Shown here piece by piece: positions 52,832 to 62,311 of a DNA stretch of 64,000 nt (within the stretch, counting starts at the first letter, position 1; the number at the start of each line of letters is the position of its first letter). A model generated the notes under the pieces. That model searched no databases and was not told the DNA's origin. It worked only from the letters and a program-made list of their open reading frames with translations. The position numbers and the translations under genes were made by a program. The stretch comes from Roseiarcus sp963770035 (GTDB lineage: Bacteria > Pseudomonadota > Alphaproteobacteria > Rhizobiales > Beijerinckiaceae), in the NCBI GenBank assembly GCA_963770035.1, contig CAVYON010000053.1, forward strand, positions 591,733-655,732, given 5' to 3'.

Positions 52832-53914
52832 ATGTCCGACCTCGACGCCCTGAAGAATGAGACGCTCGCCGCGATTTCGGGCGCGGCCGACGAGGCGGCG
52901 CTCGAGGCCGTGCGTGTGGCGGCGCTCGGCAAGAAGGGCTCCGTGTCGGCGCTGCTGGCGACCCTCGGCACGCTCTCGCCCGAGGACCGCAGGACCCGGG
53001 GCGCGGCGATCAATGCGCTCAAGGATACGGTGACCGAGGCGCTGGCCGCGCGCCGCGGCGCCTTGAAAGAGGCCGCGCTCGTCGCCCAGCTCGAGCGGGA
53101 GGCGCTCGACCTGACCCTGCCTGCGCCGGCCGCCGGCGTCGAGACCGGCCGCATCCATCCGATCAGTCAGGTGACGGAGGAGATCGTCGCCATCTTCGCC
53201 GACATGGGCTTCTCGGTCGCCGAGGGGCCGGACATCGAGAGCGACGACTACAATTTCACCAAGCTCAACTTCCCGCCCGGCCACCCCGCGCGCGAAATGC
53301 ACGACACCTTCTTCCTGCGCCCGGACGAGAACGGCGAGCGCAAGCTCCTCAGGACGCATACGAGCCCGGTGCAGGTGCGCACGATGCTGAGCCAGAAGCC
53401 GCCGATCCGGGTGATCTGCCCGGGCCGGACCTACCGCACCGACTTCGACCAGACCCACACGCCGATGTTCCACCAGGTCGAGGGCCTGGTGATCGATCAG
53501 AGCGCGACGCTCGCCAACCTCAAGTGGGTGCTGGAGGAGTTCTGCAAGGCGTTCTTCGAGGTTCCCAGGGTCGGCATGCGCTTCCGGCCGAGCTTCTTCC
53601 CCTTCACCTCGCCGTCGATGGAGGTCGACATTCAGTGCCGTCGCTCTGCCGGCGAGATCCGGTTCGGCGAGGGCGAAGACTGGCTCGAGATTCTCGGCTG
53701 CGGCATGGTCCATGAGAATGTGCTGACCAACTGCGGCATCGATCCCGCGGTCTATCAGGGCTTCGCCTGGGGCATGGGGATCGACCGGGTCGCCATGCTG
53801 AAGTATGGCATGTCGGATCTGCGCGACCTGTTCGACGCCGATCTGCGCTGGATCAACCACTACGGCTTCAAGCCGCTCGACATGCCGACGCTGGCGGGAG
53901 GCCTCAGCGGCTGA
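52832..53914 (+). CDS. pheS: Phenylalanine--tRNA ligase alpha subunit
   Basis: A 360-residue class II synthetase subunit, which charges tRNA(Phe) together with PheT. The ATG at 52832 begins SDLDALKNETLAAISGAADE. The N-terminal coiled-coil tRNA-binding arm spans about the first 90 residues. Class II motif 2 is seen in HTSPVQVRTMLSQKPPIRVI and FDQTHTPMFHQVEGLVID; motif 3 is GFAWGMGIDRVAMLKYGMSD. Length is normal. It follows rplT by 85 bp. Unusually, two small genes separate it from pheT. Confidence 0.97.
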   Translation: MSDLDALKNETLAAISGAADEAALEAVRVAALGKKGSVSALLATLGTLSPEDRRTRGAAINALKDTVTEALAARRGALKEAALVAQLEREALDLTLPAPAAGVETGRIHPISQVTEEIVAIFADMGFSVAEGPDIESDDYNFTKLNFPPGHPAREMHDTFFLRPDENGERKLLRTHTSPVQVRTMLSQKPPIRVICPGRTYRTDFDQTHTPMFHQVEGLVIDQSATLANLKWVLEEFCKAFFEVPRVGMRFRPSFFPFTSPSMEVDIQCRRSAGEIRFGEGEDWLEILGCGMVHENVLTNCGIDPAVYQGFAWGMGIDRVAMLKYGMSDLRDLFDADLRWINHYGFKPLDMPTLAGGLSG

Positions 53915-53985
53915 AGCGTGCGATGCGCCGGGCTTCGAATAGTGCTAGGCACATCTGAGTTTCCTTTGAGCCCCGAGACGAACCC

Positions 53986-54282
53986 GTGAGCAGAGACGAA
54001 GACGCCGCTCAAGCCATCGCGTCGGCCGCCAGAAGACGGCTCGGCGACGCGGCCGTCGCGAACATTCGCGTGATTGCAGAGGACGACTATACCGGGGAAC
54101 CCGCGTTCAGCGTCCTCATCGACCTTAATGACCAGCGTTTCCGTCCGTCGGGCGTTGACTTCATTGAACTGGTGATGGCGATGAGAGACGCACTCCAGGA
54201 CCTCGGGGACGCGCGATTTCCCTATGTCAGCATCAGCGCCCCGGGCGACGAGCAGGCCGAAGACACTCGTAGCGCAGCTTGA
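53986..54282 (+). CDS. Hypothetical protein inserted between pheS and pheT (1)
   Basis: A 98-residue protein with a GTG start. Residues 1-25 look helical (EDAAQAIASAARRRLGDAAV), and the rest alternates beta-like and helical segments (FSVLIDLNDQRFRPSGVDFI then ELVMAMRDALQDLGDARFPY). No nucleotidyltransferase G-S motif and no known domain is visible. It is 9 bp before a HEPN-like gene, so the two may act as a pair, for instance as antitoxin or partner (inference). Confidence 0.65.
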   Translation: MSRDEDAAQAIASAARRRLGDAAVANIRVIAEDDYTGEPAFSVLIDLNDQRFRPSGVDFIELVMAMRDALQDLGDARFPYVSISAPGDEQAEDTRSAA

Positions 54283-54291
54283 CCTCGTCAG

Positions 54292-54813
54292 ATGTGGAAG
54301 CTTACCGAAGATCAGTTGGACGTCGCCGAACTCCTCGCAACCAAAGCGGACGCGCGAAAGCCTCGACAGGCCGCTTTGCGTCGGGCTGTTTCGACCGCGT
54401 ACTACGCTTTGTTTCAGGCGCTGTGCAAAATGTGCGCCGACACACTCGTCGGATGGACTCAGCCCTGGCAAGCCTTCACACCTCTCTATCGCTCGCTCGA
54501 GCATGGCCGGACGCTGACCCTTCTGAACGAGCGCGGACCCGAGCGCGCGCACCCTCTCGGACCTGCCGTCGGAAAGATCGGCGTTGCGTTCCGCGAGCTG
54601 CAAATGGCGCGTGAATGGGCCGACTACAGTCCCGAGCCGCATCCCGAGCCACGGCGCACCGCGGATGGCGTCTCCTTCTCTCGCGCTGAGGCGGTCGCGC
54701 TTGTGGCCGCAGCGCGCGCCGCCGTGAACGAACTGGAAAGCCTGGATAGCGCGACGAAGCTCCAGCTCGCGACCCTGTTGGTCTCGCGATCGAGAAAAGA
54801 ACCACGACGATGA
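54292..54813 (+). CDS. HEPN-like protein inserted between pheS and pheT (2)
   Basis: A 173-residue helical protein. The N-terminal part reads KLTEDQLDVAELLATKADAR then RRAVSTAYYALFQALCKMCA. This is the pattern of the UPF0332-like HEPN group (R, then SxAYYAxF). Here the histidine usually following the phenylalanine is a glutamine, so the catalytic Rx4-6H site of HEPN ribonucleases looks incomplete. The C-terminal half is helical too. Its stop overlaps the pheT start by four bases (ATGA), so it is translationally coupled to pheT. Confidence 0.65.
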   Translation: MWKLTEDQLDVAELLATKADARKPRQAALRRAVSTAYYALFQALCKMCADTLVGWTQPWQAFTPLYRSLEHGRTLTLLNERGPERAHPLGPAVGKIGVAFRELQMAREWADYSPEPHPEPRRTADGVSFSRAEAVALVAAARAAVNELESLDSATKLQLATLLVSRSRKEPRR

Positions 54814-57213
54814 AATTCACTCTCTCCTGGCTCAAGGACCATCTCGACACGCAGGCGGGACTCGCCGAAATCATCGACACGCTGACCCGCATTGGCCTCG
54901 AGGTCGAATGCGTCGAGGACCCAGGAGCCAAATACGCCAGCTTCGTGGTCGGTTACGTCGTCGAGGCCAAACAGCATCCCAACGCTGACCGGCTCAGGGT
55001 CTGCACAGTCGAGGCGGGTTCCGGTCCGGTACAGGTCGTGTGCGGAGCGCCCAACGCGCGCACCGGCATGAAGAGCGTCTTCTCGCCGGTCGGGACCTAC
55101 ATCCCCGGAAAAAACATCACCCTCGCCAAGGGCGTGATCCGCGGCGTCGAGTTCGAACGGCATGCTGTGCTCGGCGGCCGAGCTCGAGCTCGGCAACGAT
55201 CATGAGGGCGTCATGGAGCTGCCGGACGACGCGCCGGTCGGCGTCGCTTACGCACGCTTCGCCGGGCTCGACGATCCAGTGATCGACGTGGCGCTAACGC
55301 CGAACCGCCCCGACGCGACGGGCGTGGCCGGCATCGCGCGCGATCTCGCCGCGGCCGGCCTCGGAACGCTCAAGACGCCGAAGCCCAGGACGTTTGACGG
55401 CGCCTTCGATTGCCCGACTGAGGTTCGCCTCGATTTCGCGCCGGCCGACGCACATCTCTGCCCCGCCTTCGCGCTGCGGCTTGTGCGCGGCGTCGCCAAC
55501 GGGCCTTCGCCCGAATGGATGCAGAAGCGCCTGCGCGCCATCGGGCTCCGGCCGATCAGCGCGCTCGTGGACATCACCAACTATGTGACCTTCGACCGCG
55601 GCCGCCCGTTGCATGTCTTCGACCTCGCCAAGGTCCATGGCGACCTGACGGTTCGCCGGGCGCGCCCGGGCGACAGCGTGCTGGCCCTCGACGGCAAGAC
55701 CTACGCGCTCGACGAGAGCATGGTCGTCATCGCCGACGAAAACGGCGTCGAATCGATCGCCGGCGTCATGGGCGGCGAGCATTCGGGCTGCGACGAAGGC
55801 ACGCGGGACGTGCTGATCGAGAGCGCGCTGTGGGACCCGACGAACATCGCCCAGACCGGCCGCAAGCTCGGAATCGTGACGGACGCCCGCTATCGGTTCG
55901 AGCGCGGCGTGGACCCCGACTTCTGCCTGCCCGGCTGCGATCTCGCGACCGAACTCGTGCTGACGATATGCGGCGGCGAGCCGTCGCGAATGATCGTGGC
56001 CGGAAACCCTTCCGCGCCGCGGCGGACGATTCCCTTCCCTTACAGCGAGGTCAAGCGCCTGATCGGCGTCGACGTCCCGCGCACCGAAGGCGAGGCGATC
56101 CTCGCCCGGCTCGGGTTCGGCGTCGAGGACGGCCAGGTTCAGGTCCCCTCCTGGCGCCCGGACGTCCAGGTCAAGGCCGACGTGGTCGAGCAGATCATCC
56201 GCATCGCCGGGCTCGAGCGGGCGCTGGCGGCGCCCCTGCCCCGGCACGACGACGGGGTCGCTGCGCCGGTGCTGACGCTCCAGCAGAAGCGGACGCGTCT
56301 TGCCAGGCGCACGCTCGCTTCGCTCGGCCTGCGAGAGGCGGTGACCTGGTCGTTTATCTCGCGCACGGCGGCCGAACTGTTCGGCGGGGGAAAGCCGGCG
56401 CTGGCGCTCGCCAATCCGATTGCCGCCGATCTCTCCGACATGCGCCCGAGCCTCGTCCCCGGCCTTCTCGCCTCGGTGAAGCGCAACGGACGCCGGGCGC
56501 TCGGCGACGCGGCGCTGTTCGAGATTGGCCAGGTCTTTCTCGGGACCGGCGACGCGGACCAGAGGATCGCGGCGGCAGGGGTGAGGCGCGGACTGGCCAA
56601 GGCGAGCCAGGAAGGACGCAGCTGGCGCAGCAGCGGCCCGGTTGACGCGTTCGACGCCAAGGCGGACGCGATGGCGGTGCTCGCCGCCCTCGGCGTCGCC
56701 AACGCGGTCCAGGTCGTTCCCGGCGGCCCCGACTTCCTGCATCCCGGCCGATCGGCCACCCTGCAGTTCGGGCCAAAACTCGTCGTCGGCTGGTTCGGGC
56801 AGCTTCATCCGAGCGTCTGTGAGGCGCTCGACGCGGAGGGGCCAATCGTCGCCTTCGAGATCGTTCTCGACGCGGTTCCCGCCCCAAAGGCGAGGTCGAC
56901 CAAGGCGAGGTCGAAACTGGAGCGGTCCGACTTCATGCCGGTCGAACGCGACCTCGCCTTCGTCGTCGCTGAGGGCGTGCGGGCGGGCGACGTCCTCAAG
57001 GCCGCTCAGGGCGCCGAGCGAACGCTCATTTCGAACATCGACGTTTTCGACGTCTATCAGGGCAAGGGCCTGGCGGAAGGGACGAAGTCGATCGCGATCG
57101 CCGTCACCCTGCAGCCGCGCGAGCGCACCCTGACCGACGCGGAGATCGAGGCAGCGGTCGCCAGGATCGTGGCCGAAGTGTCCAAGAAGACCGGCGCGGC
57201 GCTCAGGGGCTAG
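54810..57213 (+). CDS. pheT: Phenylalanine--tRNA ligase beta subunit (one-base frameshift)
   Basis: About 800 residues in two frames. The start (54810) gives KFTLSWLKDHLDTQAGLAEI and the EMAP-like tRNA-binding domain (VVEAKQHPNADRLRVCTVEA). At 55149-55156 the sequence reads GAGTTCGAACGG. Removing one T restores the conserved VESNGMLCSAAELELGNDHE across the junction. The rest, to 57213, contains VALTPNRPDATGVAGIARDL (B3/B4 region), FERGVDPDFCLPGCDLATEL and the C-terminal anticodon-binding SDFMPVERDLAFVVAEGVRA. PheT is essential, so the extra base is almost certainly a sequencing error. Confidence 0.93.
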
Positions 57214-57219
57214 CCGCCG

Positions 57220-57510
57220 ATGCGCGCCGCGCTCATTCTAGCCGTCGCGGCGGCGGTCCTGCCGATGCGGGCGCGTGCGGACGAGGATCCCGCCTGCGCC
57301 AAAATCGAGGAACCGCTCGCCTATAACGCGTGCCTCGCCGCTCACGGGCCGCGCGCCAAGGACGTTGCGGTTTCGCCGGACCCGACGGATGGCGCCCACG
57401 GCGGCGACCGGGTCGTGAGAGCGCCCGCCGAAGCCGCAAGGCCTGCGTCGCGCTACCCGGCGGTCGCGCGGCGCCACGCCCGTTTCCACATGGAATTCCA
57501 TATCCGATAG
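57220..57510 (+). CDS. Small secreted protein, conserved in Hyphomicrobiales
   Basis: A 96-residue protein starting 6 bp after pheT. A signal peptide is visible (ALILAVAAAVLPMRARA before DEDPACAKIE). The mature N-terminus, DPACAKIEEPLAYNACLAAHG, has two cysteines that may pair in the periplasm. The C-terminus ends HARFHMEFHIR. I recognise this as a recurring small protein next to pheT in the order, but its function is unknown. Confidence 0.7.
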   Translation: MRAALILAVAAAVLPMRARADEDPACAKIEEPLAYNACLAAHGPRAKDVAVSPDPTDGAHGGDRVVRAPAEAARPASRYPAVARRHARFHMEFHIR

Positions 57511-57709
57511 GCCCCACCTCGGGGAGCACGGACGCGGCGCCCAAACCCGCGGAATGGCCGGGGCGCCGCGCCCTCTCCCTGCGCGGTGGGAGGCCCCGCG
57601 CGGGGCGCCGCCGGAACCGCGCCCCCTTCACGCGGCGCACGGCGGCTATCCGTCGATCGACCGGAGCCATCCGGCCGCAGCAATGCATTAGCCCAACCGG
57701 CGGCCATGG
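57511..57709. other. Intergenic part before the CRP-type sites
   Basis: About 200 bp of GC-rich sequence with some short inverted repeats (for example GGCCCCGCGCGGGGC near 57591). No gene or clear terminator is supported. Confidence 0.35.
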
Positions 57710-57729
57710 GCTGTGAGGCCCCTCACAGC
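57710..57729. promoter_or_regulatory. CRP/FNR-type binding site 1
   Basis: GCTGTGAGG, CC, CCTCACAGC: perfect 9-base arms. It contains TGTGA, six bases, TCACA (57712-57727), the full consensus of a CRP-type palindrome. It lies about 240 bp upstream of the Crp-family gene and exactly 50 bp (centre to centre) before a second such site. Confidence 0.75.
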
Positions 57730-57757
57730 GCCGCGGATATTGTGAACCGGCAAGCCT

Positions 57758-57781
57758 GGAGTGTGATCCTGGTCACACTCC
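57758..57781. promoter_or_regulatory. CRP/FNR-type binding site 2
   Basis: GGAGTGTGA, TCCTGG, TCACACTCC: perfect 9-base arms with TGTGA, six bases, TCACA (57762-57777). It is about 185 bp upstream of the Crp-family gene at 57967. Two perfect sites on the same face of the DNA are strong evidence for control by a Crp-type protein, perhaps autoregulation. Confidence 0.78.
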
Positions 57782-57966
57782 GGAGCGATCCCGTCGGGCA
57801 GGATCGGAGCGTCGAAGCGGCCGAAGAGGCGCGCCGCCGACCGGATGCCCAAACCCCCGGCATGCACCAGCGGGCGGGGAGGGGGTTGTTTTTCATTGTT
57901 TTGCTCGGCGCTTGACGCAGCGGCTCTGGTCGTCCACCCTCCGCCCCTAGCCTTGGGCGGAAAACG

Positions 57967-58656
57967 ATGTCGGTCCCCAGCACGCTGTCGGCGCATCCTT
58001 ATTTCCGGACCCTCGACGCGGAGTCCTGCCGGGTCCTCGACCGGCAATGCATATGGCTGCGCACGACCGCCGGCGCCTGGATTGTCGACCAGTCGGCCAA
58101 CGACCGCGACGTCTATTTCATCATGTCCGGCCAGCTGCGGGCGGTTTACAACACCGCCCGCCAGGACCTGATCTTCAACGACATGAAGGCGGGTTCGATT
58201 TTCGGCGAGATGGCGGCGATCGACGGCGCGCCCCGCGCCGCGAGCGTGTTCGCGATCGTCGATTCGTTGGTGGCGAAGATGCCCGCCCACGTCTTCGTCG
58301 AGACCATGTTCAGCCACCGCCCGCTGTGCGAGGCCGTCGTCGGGACGCTGATTCAGCGCCTCCGGGCGATGTCCGGCCGGGTCAGCGAACTCGGCGCCCT
58401 CAACGTGCGCTCCCGGGTCCATGCGGAGCTTCTCCGGCTTGCCCGGCAGGACCGCGAGAACCCCAAACGGGCGATCATCGTGACGCCGCCGAATCAGTCC
58501 GAGCTCGCCGCCCGCATCAACACGCGCCGGGAGACGGTGTCGCGCGAGATCAACGCCATGGAGCGCGACGGCCTGATCGAGCGCCGCCGCGGCGCGATCG
58601 TCATCAACGACGTGGTGCGACTGACCGCCGAACTCCAGGCGGCCAGCAGCGGCTGA
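57967..58656 (+). CDS. Crp/Fnr family transcriptional regulator
   Basis: A 229-residue regulator. The cNMP-binding domain contains RDVYFIMSGQLRAVYNTARQ and GSIFGEMAAIDGAPRAASVF, which has the FGEMAxIDGxPR phosphate-binding cassette pattern, so it may bind a cyclic nucleotide. The C-terminal winged helix is NQSELAARINTRRETVSREI then NAMERDGLIERRRGAIVIND. There are no FNR-type cysteines for an iron-sulfur cluster. Two perfect CRP-type palindromes lie upstream. Confidence 0.92.
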   Translation: MSVPSTLSAHPYFRTLDAESCRVLDRQCIWLRTTAGAWIVDQSANDRDVYFIMSGQLRAVYNTARQDLIFNDMKAGSIFGEMAAIDGAPRAASVFAIVDSLVAKMPAHVFVETMFSHRPLCEAVVGTLIQRLRAMSGRVSELGALNVRSRVHAELLRLARQDRENPKRAIIVTPPNQSELAARINTRRETVSREINAMERDGLIERRRGAIVINDVVRLTAELQAASSG

Positions 58657-58865
58657 GATGCGCGGCGCCCGTTTTGTCGACCGAGCCAACGATTTCATGA
58701 CGTTAGGCGCAAGATTGTGATTTGCGCAGGCTCTCGGAGGGACGATTGCCGTATTTTCGCCATATTTTGACCCATCGAATCGACCCAGGCTTCCAATAAT
58801 CACAATAACTTATAGACGTTTGCTCACCTTACGCCTGAGCGTGGGGCGGCCTAAACCGCGCCAAT

Positions 58866-59366
58866 TCAGACCTCGCCGCAGGCGAGCTCGGCCGTTTCCA
58901 CCAGCGGCGGCGCCAACGCCGCGGCGGCGTGGGTGAGGGCGAGCGGCGGGGCGGGCAACGAGGGCGGCGCGCGCCGGGCGGGCTCAGCAGCGGGCGGAAC
59001 GAAAGACGCGTCGAGGCCATGGTAGCGGTCGAGCGCGGCGAGCGTCTTCAGATACGGCCCAACCGCCGCCGTCTCTCCGGCGCTGATGCGGACGTCGAGC
59101 AGCGCCAGCGCCTTGGTCGCGCGCTCGATCTGCAGGCGGACGTGGGCCTCGACTCCGCGCACCCGCCGCGCGGCGATGGCGCGGTCGATCTCGCGCCGGA
59201 TCGTCGCCACGCTCACGCCCCTCGCCTTGGCGATCTGCTCCTGGGTCAATCCGGCCGCCAGCGCCTGGAGACAGGCCTCGCGCATCTCGAGCTTCGCCGC
59301 CCGCCGCTGCCGTCGCCGCAGGCGCGCCTGATCGCGGGCAGAAGGGATGTTTTGGGTATCGGTCAT
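58866..59366 (-). CDS. Repeat-associated HTH protein, paralogue 2
   Basis: A 166-residue protein; I start it at the ATG at 59366 with AGGAG upstream rather than at 59462. It has a basic N-terminus (ARDQARLRRRQRRAAKLEMR), an HTH-like core (CLQALAAGLTQEQIAKARGV then SVATIRREIDRAIAARR), a second helical part (LQIERATKALALLDVRISAG) with the GETAAVGPYLKTLAALDRYH element, and a Pro/Ala-rich tail (SLPAPPLALTHAAAALAPPL). Each part has a counterpart in the protein at 51119-51811. They are recent relatives 7 kb apart in opposite orientation. The function is unknown. Confidence 0.75.
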   Translation of the reverse strand: MTDTQNIPSARDQARLRRRQRRAAKLEMREACLQALAAGLTQEQIAKARGVSVATIRREIDRAIAARRVRGVEAHVRLQIERATKALALLDVRISAGETAAVGPYLKTLAALDRYHGLDASFVPPAAEPARRAPPSLPAPPLALTHAAAALAPPLVETAELACGEV

Positions 59367-59718
59367 GTTCGCGCTCCTGGCTGTCTCTCGGGGCCAATTC
59401 GCGCATTGTAGCCATTTTTCTGATTTTTGGAAAGAGATTATTTTTCTGCTCCGATTATCCATATGATTCCGCGAAGGAAAACCGCGATCGTCGCTTGCCC
59501 TTGCGCGCCGACGCGCCGCCGGGTTGCGGGGAACGGGCGTCTTTCGTCGCCCTGTCGGCGAGATCCCTGGCGACCGGCCCGCGGGCGCTCACCCTGGCTC
59601 TCATCCTGACCGTCCCCCCGGCACAGGGCGTCGAGAGATGCCCCCTCTCGACGCGCATAGGGCGTCGAAAGACGCCCGTCGGTCAACGGGGGATGCGAGG
59701 AGAAGCGACCGACAGCCC
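59367..59718. other. Intergenic region with the second HTH-gene promoter
   Basis: Read on the minus strand, AAAATCAGAAAAATGGCTACAA at about 59404-59426 matches the upstream region of the first HTH gene and is probably part of its promoter. The sequence from about 59470 to 59718 has repeated GGCGTCGA-type segments (59626-59675), but no gene was recognised. Confidence 0.4.
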
Positions 59719-60033
59719 CTACCCGCCGCCCGCTCGGCCGCAGCGTTCCTGGATTTGCCGTTTGAGCGCGTCGATCCGCCTGCTCGCCTCGGCCTTGGTC
59801 AGGTTCGCCGCGTAGCTGTCGGGGTCGTGCGCCTGTTCGGAAACAGCCTTGAGATAGGAGGCCTGCGCCCCGGTCATCGGGTCGTCGGCGGAGACCCAGT
59901 CGTCCGGATCCTTCTCGATGTTGGTCATCGGATCGGCTTCGCGCTTGGGATTGGCGTCGGCCATGCGTCCGCTGTCGTGGGAGATCCGGGGACGCGGCTC
60001 CTCCACCTTGTCCGCTCCCAGGTTCCACGCCAT
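59719..60033 (-). CDS. DUF3072 family small protein
   Basis: A protein of up to 104 residues. The C-terminal half is the DUF3072 signature: DDPMTGAQASYLKAVSEQA, then LTKAEASRRIDALKRQIQE. This is a small helical domain of unknown function, frequent in Actinobacteria and Hyphomicrobiales. The start could be 60033, 59964 or 59928. The last gives a protein beginning MTNIEKDPDDWVSADD, the most family-like length. Confidence 0.78.
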   Translation of the reverse strand: MAWNLGADKVEEPRPRISHDSGRMADANPKREADPMTNIEKDPDDWVSADDPMTGAQASYLKAVSEQAHDPDSYAANLTKAEASRRIDALKRQIQERCGRAGGG

Positions 60034-60309
60034 CCCCTTGTCGCGGGTTCCCTCCGGTTATCAGCGGCGGGACGTCGACAACGCTGCAGGCGCTCCAGGA
60101 CAGCGAGACGTCCAGATAGCCATAATGTTGGCCTCGCCAGCCGCATGTCCCTAAGCCGCTGTTAACCCATGCCGATTATTGAATCCCGAGTGCAGCCGGG
60201 TCCGTCCGGCCCAGGCATGACGCCGCGCACGCGCCCTGCCGACGGGCTGTCCCTCCCCTTCCAAGCGCCGCCCCCGCGCCTTTGACCACGGCGGGTGCAG
60301 GACTCCGCC

Positions 60310-62309
60310 ATGCTTTTGGACAATCTGGCCATTCGAACCAAGGCCTTGATCCCGGTCGTCGTCATGGCCCTCATGGTGCTGATGATCGTCGGCGTCGGCG
60401 CTTATCAGACAGCCATGCTCGGCGCCGCCGGAAAGGACATGACCGTTCGGCAGGACCGGGGGCTGGTGGCGATCCTGACGGCCACGCGCCAAGTCAATCG
60501 TCTGAAGCTCACGGTCTTCCAGTCGCTGATCTACGATGGTTCGGACATTTCCGGCAGCGAAAAGGAGAAGACGGCCTTCGCCGATGCGCATACCCGCGCG
60601 GACGCCCTCCTGGCCGAGGCCGTGCGTCTTCTGCCCACGCATGCGCCTCAGATTTCCGACTTTGCCAAGCAGTTCGACGGCATCGTCGAAAGCGCGGAGT
60701 CCCCATTCAATGTCGCCCTCGACACCCCGGGGCTGTCGAAGGGTCGGGATACTTCGCCGGAGGATCTCGACAAACTGTCCGAGGGCGCCCGCCAGCTTTA
60801 CCATGTCGACAACGCGCTCGACAGCGCTGATCAACGACATGACCGCCCTGGCCGATACGCTGTCCGAGGAGAATCAGTCTGTCGCAAAAGAGCTCGAGGC
60901 CCAGGGGCGCTCGGGAGTCGTCCTACTCGCGACGGTCGGATTCTTCCGCGGCTCTGGTGGCGGGCGCGCTATCGATCTGGATTACGTCTAGAAAGATTGC
61001 CCTGCCGCTATCTAAACTTGCGGACCGAATGAGCCAACTGGCCAGCGGGAACCTGGGGATCGAGGTCGAGAACCGCGAGCGGCGCGACGAAGTCGGGCGC
61101 ATGGCGTCGGCCGTGCAAGTGTTCAAGGACCATGCGATTGAACGCCAGCGGATCGAAGCGGAGGCCGCTGAGGCTCGGACCGCCGCCGCCGCCGAGCGCG
61201 AGGCGAACGCCCGGCGCCAGGCGAGCGCGGCCGCCGAACGGGAAGAGGCGATTCAAAAGCTCGGGATCGCGGTCTCGAAACTCGCGGACAAGAACCTCGC
61301 ATTTCGGGTGACCGATCGCCTGGCGGACTCGTATGAGCCGCTTCGCGCTGATCTCAACTCTGCGCTCGACCAGCTCCAGCAGGCGTTCTCGAGCGTTGCG
61401 CAATCGGTATCGGCGGTCGGAAATGGAACGAACGAGATCGCGGTCGCGACAAACGACCTGTCGAAGCGCACCGAGCAACAGGCTTCGAGCCTCGAGCAAT
61501 CGGCAGCGGCGTTGAACGAGATCACGTCGCGGGTGACCAAGACAGCCGGCGGCGCGCGCGAGGCCAGCGCAGCGGTCGCGACCACGCGCCAGATTTCCAA
61601 GAAAGGAATGGAAACGGTGCAGCGCGCCGCCGATGCGATGAAGCAGATCGAAGGGTCGTCGCGCAAGATCGGCGAAATCATCGGGGCGATCGACGAGATC
61701 GCGTTCCAGACCAACCTGCTCGCGCTCAATGCCGGAGTCGAGGCGGCGCGCGCCGGCGACTTCGGCCGCGGATTCGCCGTGGTGGCGGCGGAAGTGCGCG
61801 CGCTCGCGCAGAGGGCGGCCGACGCCGCCAAGGAAATCAAGGGCCTCGTCGCCCAGTCTCACCAGGAGGTCAAGGCCGGCGTGACGCTTGTTTCCGACAG
61901 CGCCAAATCCCTGTCGCAGATCGAGACCAGCGTCGCCGCGATCGACAGCGCCGTCTCCTCGATCGCGGCGGACGCGCACGCTCAGGCAACCGGGCTGGCT
62001 GAAGTCAGCGCCGCAATTGCCCACATGGATCAGATGACGCAGCAGAACGCGTCGATGGCGGAGGAAGCGACCGCGGCCAGCCAATCGCTCGCAACCGAGG
62101 GCGAGCAGCTCGCCCGCCTGATCGGTCAGTTCGACGTTTCGCAGGTCTCGGAGGACAGCTTGCGCCGGCAGCTCAAGGCCGCCGCCCCGCACGCCTTCCG
62201 GGCGAACGCCGAGCCGGCTCCCGCGGCTCGACCGAGAGCCGCCACGCGCCCAGCCGTGAGAGGCGGAGCGGCCGCAGCGGCCGAGAGCGACGACTGGCGC
62301 GAATTCTGA
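60310..62309 (+). CDS. Methyl-accepting chemotaxis protein (frameshifted)
   Basis: A transmembrane chemoreceptor in three frames. The first, from ATG 60310, has a signal-anchor helix (ALIPVVVMALMVLMIVGVGA) and a periplasmic four-helix-bundle sensor. A short middle piece reads INDMTALADTLSEENQSVAK. The third (from about 60957) has the second helix, a HAMP region (RRDEVGRMASAVQVFKDHAI), and the signalling domain with the tip EIIGAIDEIAFQTNLLALNA. The C-terminus DDWREF resembles receptor tails that recruit CheR. Indels lie near 60825 and 60950. A sequencing error is likely since all domains survive. Ligand unknown. Confidence 0.85.
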
Positions 62310-62311
62310 GG

